DNA of 64,000 nt from Rattus norvegicus (Eukaryota; Chordata; Mammalia; Rodentia; Muridae): positions 90,764,859 to 90,828,858 of the forward strand of contig NC_086026.1 of NCBI RefSeq assembly GCF_036323735.1, read 5' to 3'. The position numbers were made by a program, and so were the translations under genes. The notes under the pieces were generated by a model. The model was not told the origin of the DNA. It ran no database searches and was given only the letters and a program-made list of their open reading frames with translations. This document shows, one piece after another, positions 21,382 to 33,247 of the stretch (the first letter of the stretch is position 1; every line of letters starts with the position of its first letter).

Positions 21382-22325
21382 AGTCCAAGTGGATCAAGAA
21401 CCTTTACATGAAACCAGATAGACTCTAACTATTATAAGAAAAAGTGGGGAAGAGCCTCGAACACATGGACACAGTGGAAAATTTCCTGAACAGAACACCA
21501 ATGGCTTATTTTCTAAGATCAAGAATCAACAAATGGGACTTCATAAAATTACAAAGGTTCTGTAAGCAAAGGACACTGTCATTAGGACAAAATGGCAACT
21601 AACAGATTTGGAAAAGAGCTTTACCAACCCTACATCCGATAGAGGGCTAATACCAGTATTCACAAAGAATTCAAGAAATTGGACTCCAGAGAATCAATAA
21701 ACCTATTTAAAAATGGGATACAGAGCTAAACAAAGAATTCTCAATTGAGGAATACTGAATGGTTGAGAAGCATCTAAAGAAATGTTCAGCATCCCTAGTC
21801 ATAAGGGAAATGCAAATCAAAACAACCCTGAGATTCCACCTTACATCAGTTAGAATGACTAAGATCAGAAACTCAGGTGACAAGAGATGCTGGTGAGGAT
21901 GTGGAGAAAGAAAAAGACTCTTCCATTGTTGGTGGTTTTGAAAGCTGGTACAACTACTCTGGAAACCAGTCTGGAGGTTCCTGAGAAAATTGGACATAGT
22001 ATTAACTGAGGACCCAGCTATACCACTCCTGGGAATATACCCAAAAGATGCTCTAACATATAAATATGACACATGTTCCACTATGTTCATAGAAGCCTTA
22101 TTTATAATAGCCAGAAGCTGGAAAGAACCCAGATGTACCTCAACAGAGGAATGGATACAGAAAATGTGGTACGTTTGCACAGTGGAGTACTACTCAACTA
22201 TTAAAAACAATTACTTCATGAAATTCATAGGCATATGGATAGAACTAGAAAATATCATCCTGAGTGAGGTAATCCAATCACAAAAGAACACACATGATAT
22301 GCACTCACTGATAAATGGATATTAG
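21382..22325 (+). pseudogene. L1 ORF2 C-terminal fragment
   Basis: The sequence begins within ORF2 at GTCCAAGTGGATCAAG and runs to the normal TAG terminator (22323-22325). The open part at 21990-22325 starts MDIVLTEDPAIPLLGIYPKD and ends LINGY, the conserved C-terminus. Upstream it has frameshifts and stops, for example between 21640 and 21990. Endonuclease and most of the RT domain are absent. Antisense frames (21707-22180) are shadows. Confidence 0.9.
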
Positions 22326-23068
22326 CCCAAAAGCTTGGAATACCCAAGAGACAATTTAGATACAACATGAAGCTCAAGAAGAAGAAAGACCAAAGTGTGG
22401 ATGCTTCAGCACTTCTTACAAGGGGGAACAAAATACTCACAGGAGGAAGTACGGAAATATAATATGGAGCAGAGACTGAAGAAAAGGCAGCCCAGAGACT
22501 GCCACGTATGGGGATCCATCCTACATGCGGTCACCAAACCCATCACTATTGGGGATGACAAGTCAGAAGCCTGATATAGCTGTCTCCTGAGAGGCTCTGC
22601 CAGAGCCTGACAAATATATAGGTAATCCTTGCAGCAAACCATTGGACTGAGAACTGGGACCCCAGTGGAGGAGGTAGAGAAAGGACTGATGTAGCTGAGG
22701 GGAGTTGCAATCCCATAGGAAGAACAACATTATAAACCAACCAGACACCTCAGAGCTCCCAGGGATTAAACCCCTAACCAAAGAGTACACATGGAGAGAT
22801 CCATGCCTTCTGCCTCATGCAGGATGACTTTGTCGGGCAACAATGGGAGGAGAGGCCCTTGGTCCTGTGAAGATTTAATGCCCAGTGTAAGGGACTGCCA
22901 AGGTGGGAAGGTGGGAAGGAGTGGGTGTGTTGGTGAGGAAGCACCTTCAGGAAGGCAGGGGGTTGGGGGATGGGCTAGGTGGTTTCTGGAGGAGAAACCT
23001 GGAACATGATAATATTTGAAGTGTAGATAAAGAAAATATCCAATAAAAAAATGAAAAAAAAGAAATTA
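22326..23068 (+). mobile_element. L1 3'UTR and poly-A
   Basis: This is the 3'UTR of the preceding ORF2 fragment: GAAGAAAGACCAAAGTGTGG, a shortened G-rich region, GGATCCATCCTACATGC, TGGACTGAGAACTGGGACCCC, and ACCAAAGAGTACACATGGAG. It ends AAAATATCCAATAAAAAAATG with an A-rich tail at 23042-23068. A GGGGGTTGGGGGATGGG stretch near 22960 is part of the normal L1 polypurine region. Confidence 0.9.
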
Positions 23069-23171
23069 AGTTGCTTCTAGAGGTTTCTCCAGGATTCAGT
23101 TACGAAGGAATTTTTATATTCTATTGCTTCTAAACAAAATAACAAAATAGTAAAGTTTTGTGTCAAGAAAC

Positions 23172-23315
23172 TAAAAATTGAATATATAAATATTTATTAA
23201 GTGTGTCCTGGGTATTGTCATTGCCCTAGTTAGTGGAATTATGATTTGAATAGGTCTATTCTCTAGAAACTCACAATGTATCTGGGGAGGTACATTTACA
23301 CAGATTAATATTTAA
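23172..23315 (-). repeat. Probable L2 3' end, antisense
   Basis: AATATTTATTAAGTGTGTCCTGG, then TTGCCCTAG, then CTAGAAACTCACAATGTATCTGGGGAGG parallels the complement of L2 (AATATTTATTGAGCACCTACTATGTGCC ... CATGGAGCTTACATTCTAGTGGGG). It is diverged. Confidence 0.5.
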
Positions 23316-25644
23316 CAAATTAACCATTCAGTGTTCATTCAAGTGAATGAATCAAGGTTCCTTCCTGTCGTGTGATCTCTTCATTAGACAGTAAGGCACT
23401 TTGCATTTAATAGAAAAGTAACTCTACACAGAGAAAATGATATGATTATCCATGCCATTTAAAGTTTATATTCATAGGGCCCTCAAGTTTGCTCAGGGGT
23501 ATTTAAATTTGGAGAGCTTATTGGTCATTAAAATAATGATAATTATGTTATAAATGAAAAAATGGTTGACTAACATTTCAACCCTCAATTGATGATGATT
23601 TTATAATTCTAGAGCAAATTTCAAACATTTGGAAAAAATGAAATGATTGCCTCAATTGAAAATAGGAGGCTAATATTGCCTGTGGAACTCAATTAGAAAT
23701 TTTTTACCCTAAAAATTTTTTTATTGTTTAGTTTCAACAGAAGATAGCTGGCAACCATTGACTTCTAGGTGTAGCCAAAATTTTCAGTGAAATATTCTAC
23801 TAGCAAAAAAATCATTTTGTGGATTTTAGCTTTCTTTTCTTTTTACAAATTGGTTTTGAGAAAAGCCTGACATAATAGAAATGTAATTAATTAGAGTTAA
23901 TAATGATTTTCAAAATGTTTTGATCTATAGTCCTTAAGAATTATAATATACCTCCATTCATTTCCCAACTTTTAAAAACTATATTAATAAGGGCATTGGA
24001 CTGTGCTGGGTACTGTGCATGTCAATACATAGATTTTTTGACTTTCAAATAATTTATTTTACAAAATAATATTCATACAGGCCCTAGATTTAATCTCCAT
24101 TATGTTAAATATCTTGTAATTTTCTTGAATGCTCTTTCCAAAGGATGCTGCTTCTTGAAGCACCATCTTCATGCTTCTTCAATAGGAACATAAGGTAAGA
24201 GTCTCCATAAAGTAAATACATTTTTACATACAAAATGTGTATGACTGTGTGGTATATGATTTTCTACTTACTGATTTATTTGTTTTGGTTACGAGAATGA
24301 TTGAGAAGGATAAAAATAAACGCACAAACAAAAATCTCAATATACAAGTGTAGATCAACAATGTAGAAGAGTTCAGGATAAAGAGAAATATAGAAAAAGT
24401 CAGAAACAGGAAAGAAAAATAGCACATGTACTTAAGCCCACAGATGTTTTGCATCTGTGTTCTGGGTTCTCCAGACCTGGGTGATACCATCAAGAATCAT
24501 CTTCTACTCATAGACTGCATGGAAGTCTGCTTAGTAATCCCAGTTTATGACTGAGCACTTGAATAAAAACCTTTAGTTAAATTTGGGAGTCACAGATAAT
24601 TAAAGACAAATCAAAGCCATTTACATCACAAACAAGTTTAAAGTGAACTTATAAGGCCTTGCCTAGATAAATATTGCCATAGCTACAGAGATTTCTGCCA
24701 CACTGCTGCCTCTGGGGAGAACTTCTGCCTTCAACCTGCCATCAAACCTTCAGATTGCAGGTGACTATTTGAGTCTAAGATCTGTACCAAGAATTTAAGC
24801 GCTGCTTATTATTATACCATGAGACTCACTAAAAACACAGATAACTGGGTTTAATTAAAGCTACCTTTATTCTACCTAAATGCTTTGGAAGATAAATCCG
24901 GGACTAGCAGTTCACAGATCATCAGGCTGGTCTCCCTTTAACCCATAGTTGTAATTCAAATTTGCAAGATATCTCTTGCCCAAATCCTCTAGTTCACAAT
25001 TCCTCTAGCCAAAAGCTAAAGCTTAGAGAAGATCTCAGGAGTAGCCCTTACCAAATGGACCTATGTGGATGTATCAGACACATAGGGAGGATTTCTATAT
25101 GTTTTTTTTCAGGCAAGTTACTGATGATGACAAGTAAAAATTTTTTTTTGGTCCAAAATTGTGGTTCACAATGATGAATATTTGAGTAGACACAATGAAG
25201 AAAAAATGACGAGACAGCCTCAAGCTATTTGTGTGCTCAGTTTGGCATTATAATGTGTTAAAAATTTCCCTCATTGGTGAGATAGTGGTGAGGCTACTCT
25301 TATAAGTACCCTACCCCATGTGGAATCTCTCTTATAGCCACCAGATACTGTTTGCAGTGTGGACATTGCCATCATTTGTCCTCGTGATAACAGCACTGTT
25401 TGTGTTGGTCTCGTGCTTCTGCTGTTTCCCACGTTCCCACATTTCTGATACTCTCTGTATCAAATTTACTTTAAAATTATTTTCTCAAACTCCTCTTACT
25501 CTTCATTTTCTCCTGACTCTGCACAACAGTCTACAACTTCACTGAAAATATTTTTGTAGGTTACCAATGATGGACAGTGCTACATCCAATGATCTTACTG
25601 ATGTAGCAACATATAGAACAGAGGTATCTCCTTGAAATACCTTC
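23316..25644. other. Intergenic DNA, no gene recognised
   Basis: AT-rich sequence. Frames at 24224-24493 (minus), 24962-25174 and 25318-25545 (plus) are under 90 codons and rich in hydrophobic residues from T-rich DNA. I see no nameable repeat. Confidence 0.45.
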
Positions 25645-25647
25645 GTT

Positions 25648-26737
25648 CTTTTTTTTTAATTAACCATTCCATTCATTTACATCTCAAATGATATCCCAAT
25701 TCCCAGTTGCCCCTTCATAAACCCCAATCCCACACCTGCCCTCTCTCCCCTCTCCTTTGCCTCTATGTGGGTGCTTCCACACCCACCTACCCACTTCCAC
25801 CCAACCACTAAAGCATCCCTCTATGCTGAGACATTGAACCCCCTAAGGACCAAGTGCCTCCCCTCCCATTGATGTCAGACAAGGCTACATAAGTATCTGG
25901 AGCCAACCATCCCTCCCTGTACACTCCTCGGTTGGTGGTCTAGTCACTGGGAGCACTGGATATTCTGGCCAGTTGACTTTGTTCTTTCTATAGGGTTGCA
26001 ATCCCCCTCTGTTCCTCCAGTCCTTCCACCAACTCCCCTACTGGGGTCCCTGAGCTCAGTCTGATGGTTGGCTATGAGCATCCACCTCTGCAGTGGTCAG
26101 TTGCTGACAGAACCTACCAGGGAACAGCCACAGCAGGTCCCTCTCAGCAAGTGCCTCTTGTCAACAGCAACAGTGTCAGGTTTGGTGTCTGCAGACAGGA
26201 TGGATTTCCAGGAGGGACAGTCCCTGAAGGACCCTTCCATCATTCTCTGCTCTATTTTTTGTCCCTGTCTTTTCTTTGGACAGGAACATTTCTGGGTTAA
26301 AAACTTTGAAATGGGTAGGTGGCCCCATCCCTTGACCTGGAGCTATGCCTATCTACGGGAAGTGGTCTACACAGGTTCTATCTCCCCTTCTCTGTGTGCA
26401 TTTATACTAAAGTCATCTCTGTTGGGTCCTGGGAGCCTCTCATTTCCCTGGCTTCTGGGACCCTCCAGTGGCTATCCCCAGTTCCTCATCCCCCTGCTAC
26501 ATATTTTTATTTGATCTTCTGACCCTCTGTAACTCTCTCCTGTCTCCTCCAGTACCCGATATACCCCCGCTTATTTATTCCCCCTCCTCTCTGTCTCCCG
26601 GGTTTTCCCCTCCCTCATCCCTTAGATCATCCTATTCCCCACTCAATGCAGGACTGAAGCATCCACACCTCAGTCTTCCTTCCTCCTAAACACCATAACA
26701 TCTGTGGATTGTATCTTGGGCATTGTGAGTTTGTGGA
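25648..26737 (-). mobile_element. L1 3'UTR, antisense
   Basis: It begins with a T run at 25650-25659 (complement of poly-A), then TTTACATCTCAAATGATATCCC. The whole 3'UTR follows in complement: GGTTGGTGGTCTAGTCACTGG, CAGGATGGATTTCCAGG, CATTCTCTGCTC...TTTGTCCCTG, CTGGGAGCCTCTCATTTCCC. Three overlapping plus-strand frames (26064-26689, up to 148 codons) are antisense 3'UTR with no coding meaning. Confidence 0.9.
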
Positions 26738-26885
26738 CTAATATCCACTTATTCCTGAGTACATACCATGTGTGTTCTTTTGTGTCTGTTTTAACTCACT
26801 CGGGATGATATTTTTTAGATCCATCCATTTGCCCGCAAATTTCATGAAGTCATTTTTATAGCTGAGTATTTTTATAGCTGTGTTC
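26738..26885 (-). pseudogene. L1 ORF2 extreme C-terminus, antisense
   Basis: CTA at 26738-26740 is the complement of the ORF2 TAG stop. ATATCCACTTATTC, TTAACTCACTCGGGATGATA and TTTCATGAAGTCATTTTTATAGCTGAGTA then give the last ~45 codons. The element is 5'-truncated at about 26885. Confidence 0.8.
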
Positions 26886-26889
26886 GATA

Positions 26890-27520
26890 TTTGCCCAGTG
26901 GTGTAGTTGGGTCTTTTTCATCTGGTTTTCAAGTCCCATTCAATGTTGTTTCTCTCTTCTTACATCACCTCCTCTCCTTTTGATTCTTAGATGTCTCTTC
27001 TTTCTTTTCTGCCTCTGAATGTTGCTGTGTCCCAGGGATAAGTCCTAGGAGCTCTCCCTTTAATCCTTTATTGACAGGCCTTAGGGGTTGCATCCAGTGT
27101 CTGGCTTTACAAACTATCTTCATTCTGGCAACAATGAAGTTTGTATTTTTTTTAGACTGTATTTCTTCAATATCAACCATCAATTGTGTGAAATCTCCTG
27201 TCTGGAAGTCTAAACTTCTATTCTTCCTTTGGCTCCTAAACATGACTGCCCTACAGTGCACTCAGTCATTTTACATGGCCTCTCCACTTTCCTGGTGTCC
27301 CATATTCCACGGTGCCCAGATTCTGTATTTTATATTTACATTTTTTGAGTTAACATTTCTAGTAGATATTTAAGGCATCATTTATGGTCATTTTACATTC
27401 TTGTCTCCATAGCTTCCAAAGTATTTTTCTCTTTCTGTTTTTACTCATGTTGGTAACCAAATTTCTCTTTGAAAACTTGGATTGATACACATCTCTCCGT
27501 ATCAGTCCCATACAATGAAA
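26890..27520. other. Intergenic DNA, nothing recognised
   Basis: Moderate GC. Facing frames of about 100 codons at 26965-27261 (minus) and 27071-27373 (plus) overlap on opposite strands and match nothing I know. It could be a continuation of the L2 copy that follows, but no landmark is clear. Confidence 0.35.
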
Positions 27521-27524
27521 GCAA

Positions 27525-27915
27525 GCATTGGCTAGACAACTTGCAAGATCGTCACCTCTTACCTGTCCCTCCTACTCCCCCATACATTACCATGGGCTCT
27601 GTCTCATCATACTAGCATGGCCTCACCTTTATGTTTCTGCTCACTCTGTCCTCCTGTGGACCATTCTTTCAGAGACCGTCAATCAGTGTGTGTTCAATCC
27701 ATATTCACTTCTGCATTCCAATAAAACCTCCATAGAAGCACCAATAATTTCTCTCTCCTTTTTTGCCAGTCATGGTCATGTTCTAACCCATATGCATCTT
27801 ACGTTTAATCATCCTCTATTGGAATGGGAGTTCCACAGAGCATTCATTTAAGGGTATTAGTATCTTATCTTCAGTATGTAACATACAAATTAAATGTATA
27901 AACATTTATTGACTT
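27525..27915 (+). repeat. Probable L2 3' end
   Basis: TACTCCCCCATACATTACC, TAGCATGGCCTCACC and CTCACTCTGTCC precede GGAATGGGAGTTCCACAGAGC and AATGTATAAACATTTATTGAC. This is the block order of L2 3' ends (CTGGCCTCCTTGCTG ... AGAATGTAAGCTCCATGAGGGC ... AATAAATATTTGTTGA). The 107-codon frame at 27528-27851 lies inside it and is not a gene. Confidence 0.5.
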
Positions 27916-28096
27916 TACTGTAGGGATTCAAAATCGTTGTTAACAGATCATTAATTTTCTATAACACCATTGCCAAATATCTAACATAATATTTAGCGTT
28001 CATTTAATAAATTAGCATCCCTAAAATTGTATCCTATTAGAATTATTGAGAAGGTATTTTACATTGTTATTTTTATGTATTTGGTTATCTATTTGG
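27916..28096. other. Short intergenic spacer
   Basis: AT-rich, between the L2-like relic and the B2/B3 element; nothing else is seen. Confidence 0.4.
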
Positions 28097-28284
28097 TGTG
28101 TGAATTGTGTGTGTGTGCATGTATATGTGTGTGCATGTAGGTTTGCATATGCACATGCCACAGCAGGTATATGGTAGTTAGAGAACAGCTCCTTGGCGTG
28201 TGACCTCTCTTTCTACCATGTGGGTCTTCAGGATCAAATTGAGGTCATGAAACTTGGCATCAAGTGCCTTTATCCACAGACCTG
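28097..28284 (-). repeat. B2/B3-superfamily SINE, antisense
   Basis: A TG-rich lead (complement of the CA-rich tail) is followed by CTACCATGTGGGTCTTCAGGATC, TGAGGTCATGAAACTTGGCATC and AAGTGCCTTTATCCACAGACC. This is the complement of the rodent SINE with head GGTAAAGGCACTTG and body GGACCCACATGGTGGAAGGAGAGAACC. Confidence 0.75.
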
Positions 28285-31230
28285 CTTTATAATCTCTGAA
28301 TAAGACATTTCTAAGACATATACTCTACCTACTGGCTTTACTGGTTGCCTGTAGAGTCTTCCTATTACTTTTATGCTATCTTTGCAGTTATACAGAAATG
28401 TTGGAAGTTACATAGAAATACGCCAAGTGAAGATTTTAGAAAGATGGAGGTTAGTCTTTTGAAGTCCATAACTTTCACTTCCTGCTGTGTTTAATTTCAG
28501 GACCACAGCCACGATTAAACTTTTAAAGGTGTGTGTTCTTTTATCTCGGGATCATATTGTAAGGAACTTATTATTTCGTGTGTGTGTGAAAAAAAATTCT
28601 CTAAAATCTTTTCATCAAGCTGTGCATTTGGGATCCTGTTTTTGAGAAGTTCTCTACCTTGCCTCCTGCTGTCAGTTGAGCACAGATGGATATGTGGCCA
28701 TGTAAGAAGCAAGAGGAATGTTTTAGGGATGGTTTTATCACCTTGTTCCCAGAGATGCCTATATCTCCCTGGTACTATTTATGAAAGGTCCGGGCACTCA
28801 GAGTAGATGATCCCTCTGTGCTGTGCTTCTGGGGCCAGCAGGAATGCCTAGAAGCAAGTTTGTCTGTGCCGATTTACCAGGTGCAAGAGAATGTGTTAAA
28901 TGTTGCTGCTATCAGCATGTTCCTGGTCATTTAATGCAGGCGAGGCTGCATTCAGGTCAGAGGGAGGGTTTTGGTTGGCTTGTAGAGTGGAGATATTTAT
29001 CCCTGACTCCGTAAACTTATGTCACTTATTATTGTGTTCAAGGGAGTTAGCATAGGTGGTGAGGTTGAAAGATCACCTTCATTACAGCGGTTCTTTCCAG
29101 CGAGCAGATCATATTGAGAAACTCTGACCTCCTTGAGAACTTTTAAAACTCAGTTAAATCTATACATTTTCTGCACGATGAATCTGAAGAGAAATTATTT
29201 TTGGTAGCTTTACTGATGACTCTTTGCACCTAACAGCACAAAGTTCTGGGTAAATAGTCAAGAAGTGTACAGATTCACCTTCCTAAGAGGGAGGCATAAT
29301 GCAACTGGCATGAGGTTGCAGTGAAGCCTGTAGTTAAATCAAAGGGCATCCAGTACAAATAATAATGACCTGCCAACTCTTATACTTTAGGCTTTATAAA
29401 TTGGAAGGAAATAGTTGTGAAAATAAAGTTTTCTTTTTAAGAATTATTGAATAATTATTTTATTTTTATTTTTAAAAATTTATTGGGGCAGCATTTGATG
29501 TGAATAAATAAATAATATTTTCAATCAATCTCTTTTCATTTTCAAAATTTATATTTACTCTGGTAATGAAAATCACCTTACTGCTATTTGAAGATTCCTT
29601 CAGAAGCCTTGGCTCAGCGTGGTTAAAAGAGTTATCATGGATCTTGCAGAAATTGTATGCATAATTCCTTAGCACTCACAATTTGTGAATTGACTGAAAG
29701 GGCTAGTTTTGGGATACTGGAACTTTACTCTAAGAGAGTGTGTTGTCTTATCTAAGGTGGTGTGCATAGCTATATGAGGCTGTGAGTCATGAGACTGGCT
29801 TACACACCGAGCACCCATTGACTGTAGGGTATGATGAACTTCAGAGCCTCTGTTTAAATATGTGCCTGTGCCAAAGAATACACATTTGGCAGTTGTTTCC
29901 AATATTTTAAGACAGGTTTGGAAAAGTGGATGGACAGTACAATGAGAGGCAACAAAATTGAAATCTACAGCGTTCTATATGTCTAAAAGATTATATATAA
30001 AAATTCATTAACTGTCACATTAAAACAGATTAGATCTAACAAAAGTAATGTCTTTTTTGTGCATTTATTATTGTGTGAACTTCACCTGGTTAGGACTCAG
30101 TCATAAGAGAAAAATGTGTATCTCTGATTATGAGGTCATATTAATGCACCTGCATTATACTAAAACTCTAATCAGCTTGAAGTTTGATAACTTGCCTCAC
30201 AAACAAATTCCTTTTGATAATGTCAATTTAAATAATTTGATATTTTTAGGTAAACAACACACTTTGGAGCTGTTCTGACTGATTTATGTAGCATTCAGAA
30301 GTTCAATGGTGTTTGATTCTAGCTGTTTTTCTATTAATCATATAAATGCTGCACCTCAGATATCCTGGAGTTCACTTTAATACTCTTAAGGTAGTTTTAT
30401 TCTCTTTGCTTCTCCCTCCATTACATGAAACAAAGTTGCTTTCGTTGTTGTTGAGAATTTCAGAATTTAATACTCTGCATGTAATCATCTTTTCAGCAAA
30501 GAGTATGGAAAGCCAAAATTACATGTTCAGTTTTACTGAAGGCCAATGGAAATTCATTACAGTGGATCCCTTCTTGTACTAAGGCAATATATAGCTGATC
30601 TGCTTTACCTAAACACAATATGGCAATCACAGAACTTTCCATCTATCTCAGAACACACATTTGCATCTTCCAAACTTTTAGAACTGGAGGCCAACATTTA
30701 TCCATCACCTCTGGTTTTAGCATCTTATCCACTGATCACCTTCATTTGTTTGCTTTGTATTATTATTTTTAAGGCTGATTCCAAAACATTGCATAAAAAG
30801 CCTCCAAACATAGGATTCCTTTTATCTCAGCTTCCTAAATGTTACAGAAAGTACCGTCATCCCTACCTCTAACATTTAAAGAGTGTAATTTTAGTCCATG
30901 GAACAAAAACTTTTGTTGAAATTCTTTTCCATTTTTTATTTATTTTTCTCATCTAAATAACTGAATCTTTGTTCCCTTTACCTATGCATTTATTACATTC
31001 TTATTTGGTTTGGACATGATCATCAAAACTTTAAAGTTCCTTTGATTTTACGTGTAGAAGATTATTGGCCACGCATCTTCTCCTTCATCTATTCCTATAA
31101 TTACATTATTTTGTCTTTCTCCTATGTCCCACAGTTCCTACATGTTCTTTTAGTGTATGTAAAAATTTCATATTTTTGTTTGTGAGGTATACTCCTCACA
31201 AGTTGTTTACTCTTGAGTCCGGAAATATAT
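28285..31230. other. Intergenic DNA, no gene recognised
   Basis: Almost 3 kb with no repeat I can identify. Frames at 28515-28806, 29472-29902, 30048-30278 and 30346-30872 (up to 108 codons) overlap on both strands and show no domain. It may be old unique sequence. Confidence 0.45.
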
Positions 31231-31234
31231 CTTT

Positions 31235-31336
31235 TACTTGAATGTGCCATGCAACTCAAACATGGTGTTTGGGAAAATTGTAAGGGAGCCTTATGAGTCT
31301 TAGCTGTAAATCTATTTGTAAGGTTTCCTCTTGAGT
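31235..31336 (+). repeat. Copy A of an unassigned ~100-bp repeat
   Basis: AATGTGCCATGCAACTCAAAC ... GGGAAAATTGTAAGGGAGCC ... GAGTCTTAGCTGTAAATC matches 32389-32485 (GATGTGCCACCCAACCCAT ... GGAAAATTGCAAG...GGC ... TAGTCTTAACTGGCAAC) on the same strand, at roughly two thirds identity by eye. The two copies flank the L1 ORF2 fragment. The family is unknown; the 5' part of an old L1 (5'UTR, antisense) is one option. Confidence 0.5.
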
Positions 31337-31382
31337 TTTTTAACTGGGTTATTGAGTTTTTCAACTACATTTTGAAATCATA

Positions 31383-31977
31383 CACTAGCAACTTAGCAGC
31401 ACGTCTGAGAGCCCTAGAACAAAAAGAAGCCAAGACACCCAAGAGGAGTAGCTGGCAGGAAATACTCAAACTCAAGCCAAAATCAACCAAATAGAAACAA
31501 AGAGAACTATACAGAAAATCAACAGAAACAAAATTGCTTCTTTGAGAAAATGAGCAAGATAGATAAACCCCAAGCCAAGCTAACTAAAGGGACCAGAGTC
31601 AGTATCCAAAAGAACAAAATCAGAAATGAAAAGAGAGACATAAAACAGAAACAGAGGACATTCAAACCATCACCAGATCCTACTACAAAAGGTTATAGTC
31701 AAGAAAACTGGAAATTCTAGATGAAATAGATGATTTTCTATACAGATACCACATACCAAAGTTAAATCAAGAGCAGGTAAACGATCTAAACAGGCCCATA
31801 TCCCTTAAGGGAATAGAAAAAGTCATAAAATCCTCCCAACTATTAAAAGTCCAAGGCCAGATGGCTTTAGTGCAGAATTCTACCAGACCTTCAAAGAAGA
31901 GCTAATACCAACACTCCTCAAACTGTCCCATAAAATAGAAACAGAAGGAACATTGCCTAATTTGTTCTATGAAGCTT
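31383..31977 (+). pseudogene. L1 ORF2 central fragment
   Basis: Sense L1 ORF2 from the region between the endonuclease and RT domains. It opens GCACGTCTGAGAGCCCTAG, encoding the ARLRALEQKEA-type motif, and runs through AACTCAAGCCAAAATCAACC, AAACCCCAAGCCAAGCTAAC and GCCAGATGGCTTTAGTGCAG to GTTCTATGAAGC. Frameshifts and stops break it. Neither the 5' nor the 3' part of the L1 is adjacent, so it is an internal fragment. The boundaries at 31382 and 31977 are abrupt. Confidence 0.85.
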
Positions 31978-32530
31978 AAGCTCTTTTATGTATTTCTGTT
32001 ACTTTATTGACTTGAGTTCCCACATTCTGGATTATTTTCTTTGTTTCATTCAGCCTTATGTTTGTTTTCTTGGGTATTACTTGGTCATTTTTTTCCTTTA
32101 AGATCATCCTCTTTAAGTTCACTGAGGTATTTTTGTTTCTTCTTTAAACTCCATGAGTCCATTGATGATATTTATAATTGTTCTATGAAAATCTGGGTCC
32201 TGAGGTTTAAATAGTTTTTGTGTGTGTGTTTATTTTTCTTTAGAGAACATTTCTGTAGGAGTGTGGAATATTTAGGGACTAGAAATGTTGTGTAGATCTT
32301 CTATGTTGTTTTGGGGATGAGATCTAGTTATGTGAGCTTTTCTTGTTGATTATGTGTCATACATAGGGTTATGTGTGCTGATGAATAGGATGTGCCACCC
32401 AACCCATATGTTTAGGTTTGGAAAATTGCAAGTACGGCTTACTAGTCTTAACTGGCAACTGTTCGTAGGGTGTGTTTGGGGATTAGGGAGGGTCATTCAG
32501 CCATACTTCCTAAGCTAGGTCAAAGCACAA
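31978..32530 (-). repeat. T-rich repeat-like flank, possibly old L1 5' part, antisense (contains copy B of the repeat at 32385-32490)
   Basis: T-rich blocks (GACTTGAGTTCCCACATTCTGG, TTTAAGTTCACTGAGG, AAACTCCATGAGTCC) resemble antisense ORF1/5'UTR sequence of old rodent L1s, but I cannot align them confidently. Positions 32385-32490 hold the second copy of the repeat described at 31235. Confidence 0.35.
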
Positions 32531-33116
32531 AATTTTTTCTCCTTTCTTGGACCAACCTCGAATAACTTGATAAAATAGAAAAGAAAATTCTGCTTTGTCT
32601 ACATTAAATATCAGACTTTGTCTAACATCCAAGTACAAATTAAACATAGATGGTTTAAATCAGAGAAGTTGTGTTGGAAAAAAAATAGAAGCTAATTATA
32701 GATGGCATTGAAGTCCTTGGGAATGGATGAGATCACTTACCAATTGGTGGAGAAGAAGAGAGAGAACATCCACTAAGAGCAGAAGTTATTGAAACATGGA
32801 TGTCTGGATCAGAAACTGCATCAAAGATAGAAATAAATGTCATTTCTGCATGTGGCACCAAAGAAAGCTTCATGTAGTAAATGCCTTTAAATCCAGGCCT
32901 AAAGTAATGGCAGCATTTTCACAGCAATATTCATAAAATGGATTCAAGGCAGCAAGAAGCTGCATAAAAGTCTCATGTGGATTAGGTTTGGGATGCATTT
33001 GATAGACACATAATTTAACCAGCAGCAAAGCTTGAGTATCCATTCCTCTGAGTGCTGAAACCCAATAGCCTTAATTGTCCTTGTGTTTGGCATGGGTCTC
33101 AACTGGTAATATATTT
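32531..33116. other. Intergenic DNA, nothing recognised
   Basis: No gene and no nameable repeat up to the TSD of the ID element. Confidence 0.4.
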
Positions 33117-33125
33117 GATCCTCAT

Positions 33126-33130
<5 letters not shown>
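33117..33130. repeat. Left TSD of the ID element
   Basis: GATCCTCATGTTTT occurs here and again at 33248-33261 without a mismatch, bracketing the ID element and its long poly-T. Confidence 0.95.
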
Positions 33131-33160
<30 letters not shown>

Positions 33161-33247
33161 GTTCTTTTTTTTCGGAGCTGGGGACCGAACCCAGGGCCTT
33201 GCGCTTCCTAGGCAAGCGCTCTACCACTGAGCTAAATCCCCAACCCC
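33131..33247 (-). mobile_element. Rat ID SINE (BC1-type), young copy
   Basis: On the minus strand the element reads GGGGTTGGGGATTTAGCTC with the A-box region, then GGTTCGGTCCCC (B-box), then CAGCTCCGAAAAAAAAGAACC and a poly-A of about 30. This matches the rat ID consensus derived from the BC1 RNA gene, with very few changes. The 14-bp TSD is perfect, so the insertion is recent. Both pol III promoter boxes look intact, although dispersed ID copies usually need favourable flanks to be transcribed. L1 machinery supplies retrotransposition in trans. A plus-strand frame at 33052-33297 crosses the repeat and is not a gene. Confidence 0.97.

Noticed and set aside
21707..22180. 157-codon minus-strand frame, the longest in the window
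   Set aside because: It is the antisense of L1 ORF2. The plus strand carries the recognisable protein.
20818..23068. A single twin-primed L1
   Set aside because: Both arms have their own L1 3' terminus and poly-A, which twin priming does not give.
26064..26689. Overlapping plus-strand frames up to 148 codons
   Set aside because: They read the complement of an L1 3'UTR; similar frames occur at 56287-57459 for the same reason.
33131..33247. tRNA gene (tRNA-Ala-like A and B boxes)
   Set aside because: It is the tRNA-derived head of an ID SINE with A-tail and TSD, not a tRNA gene. The same holds for 52335-52435.
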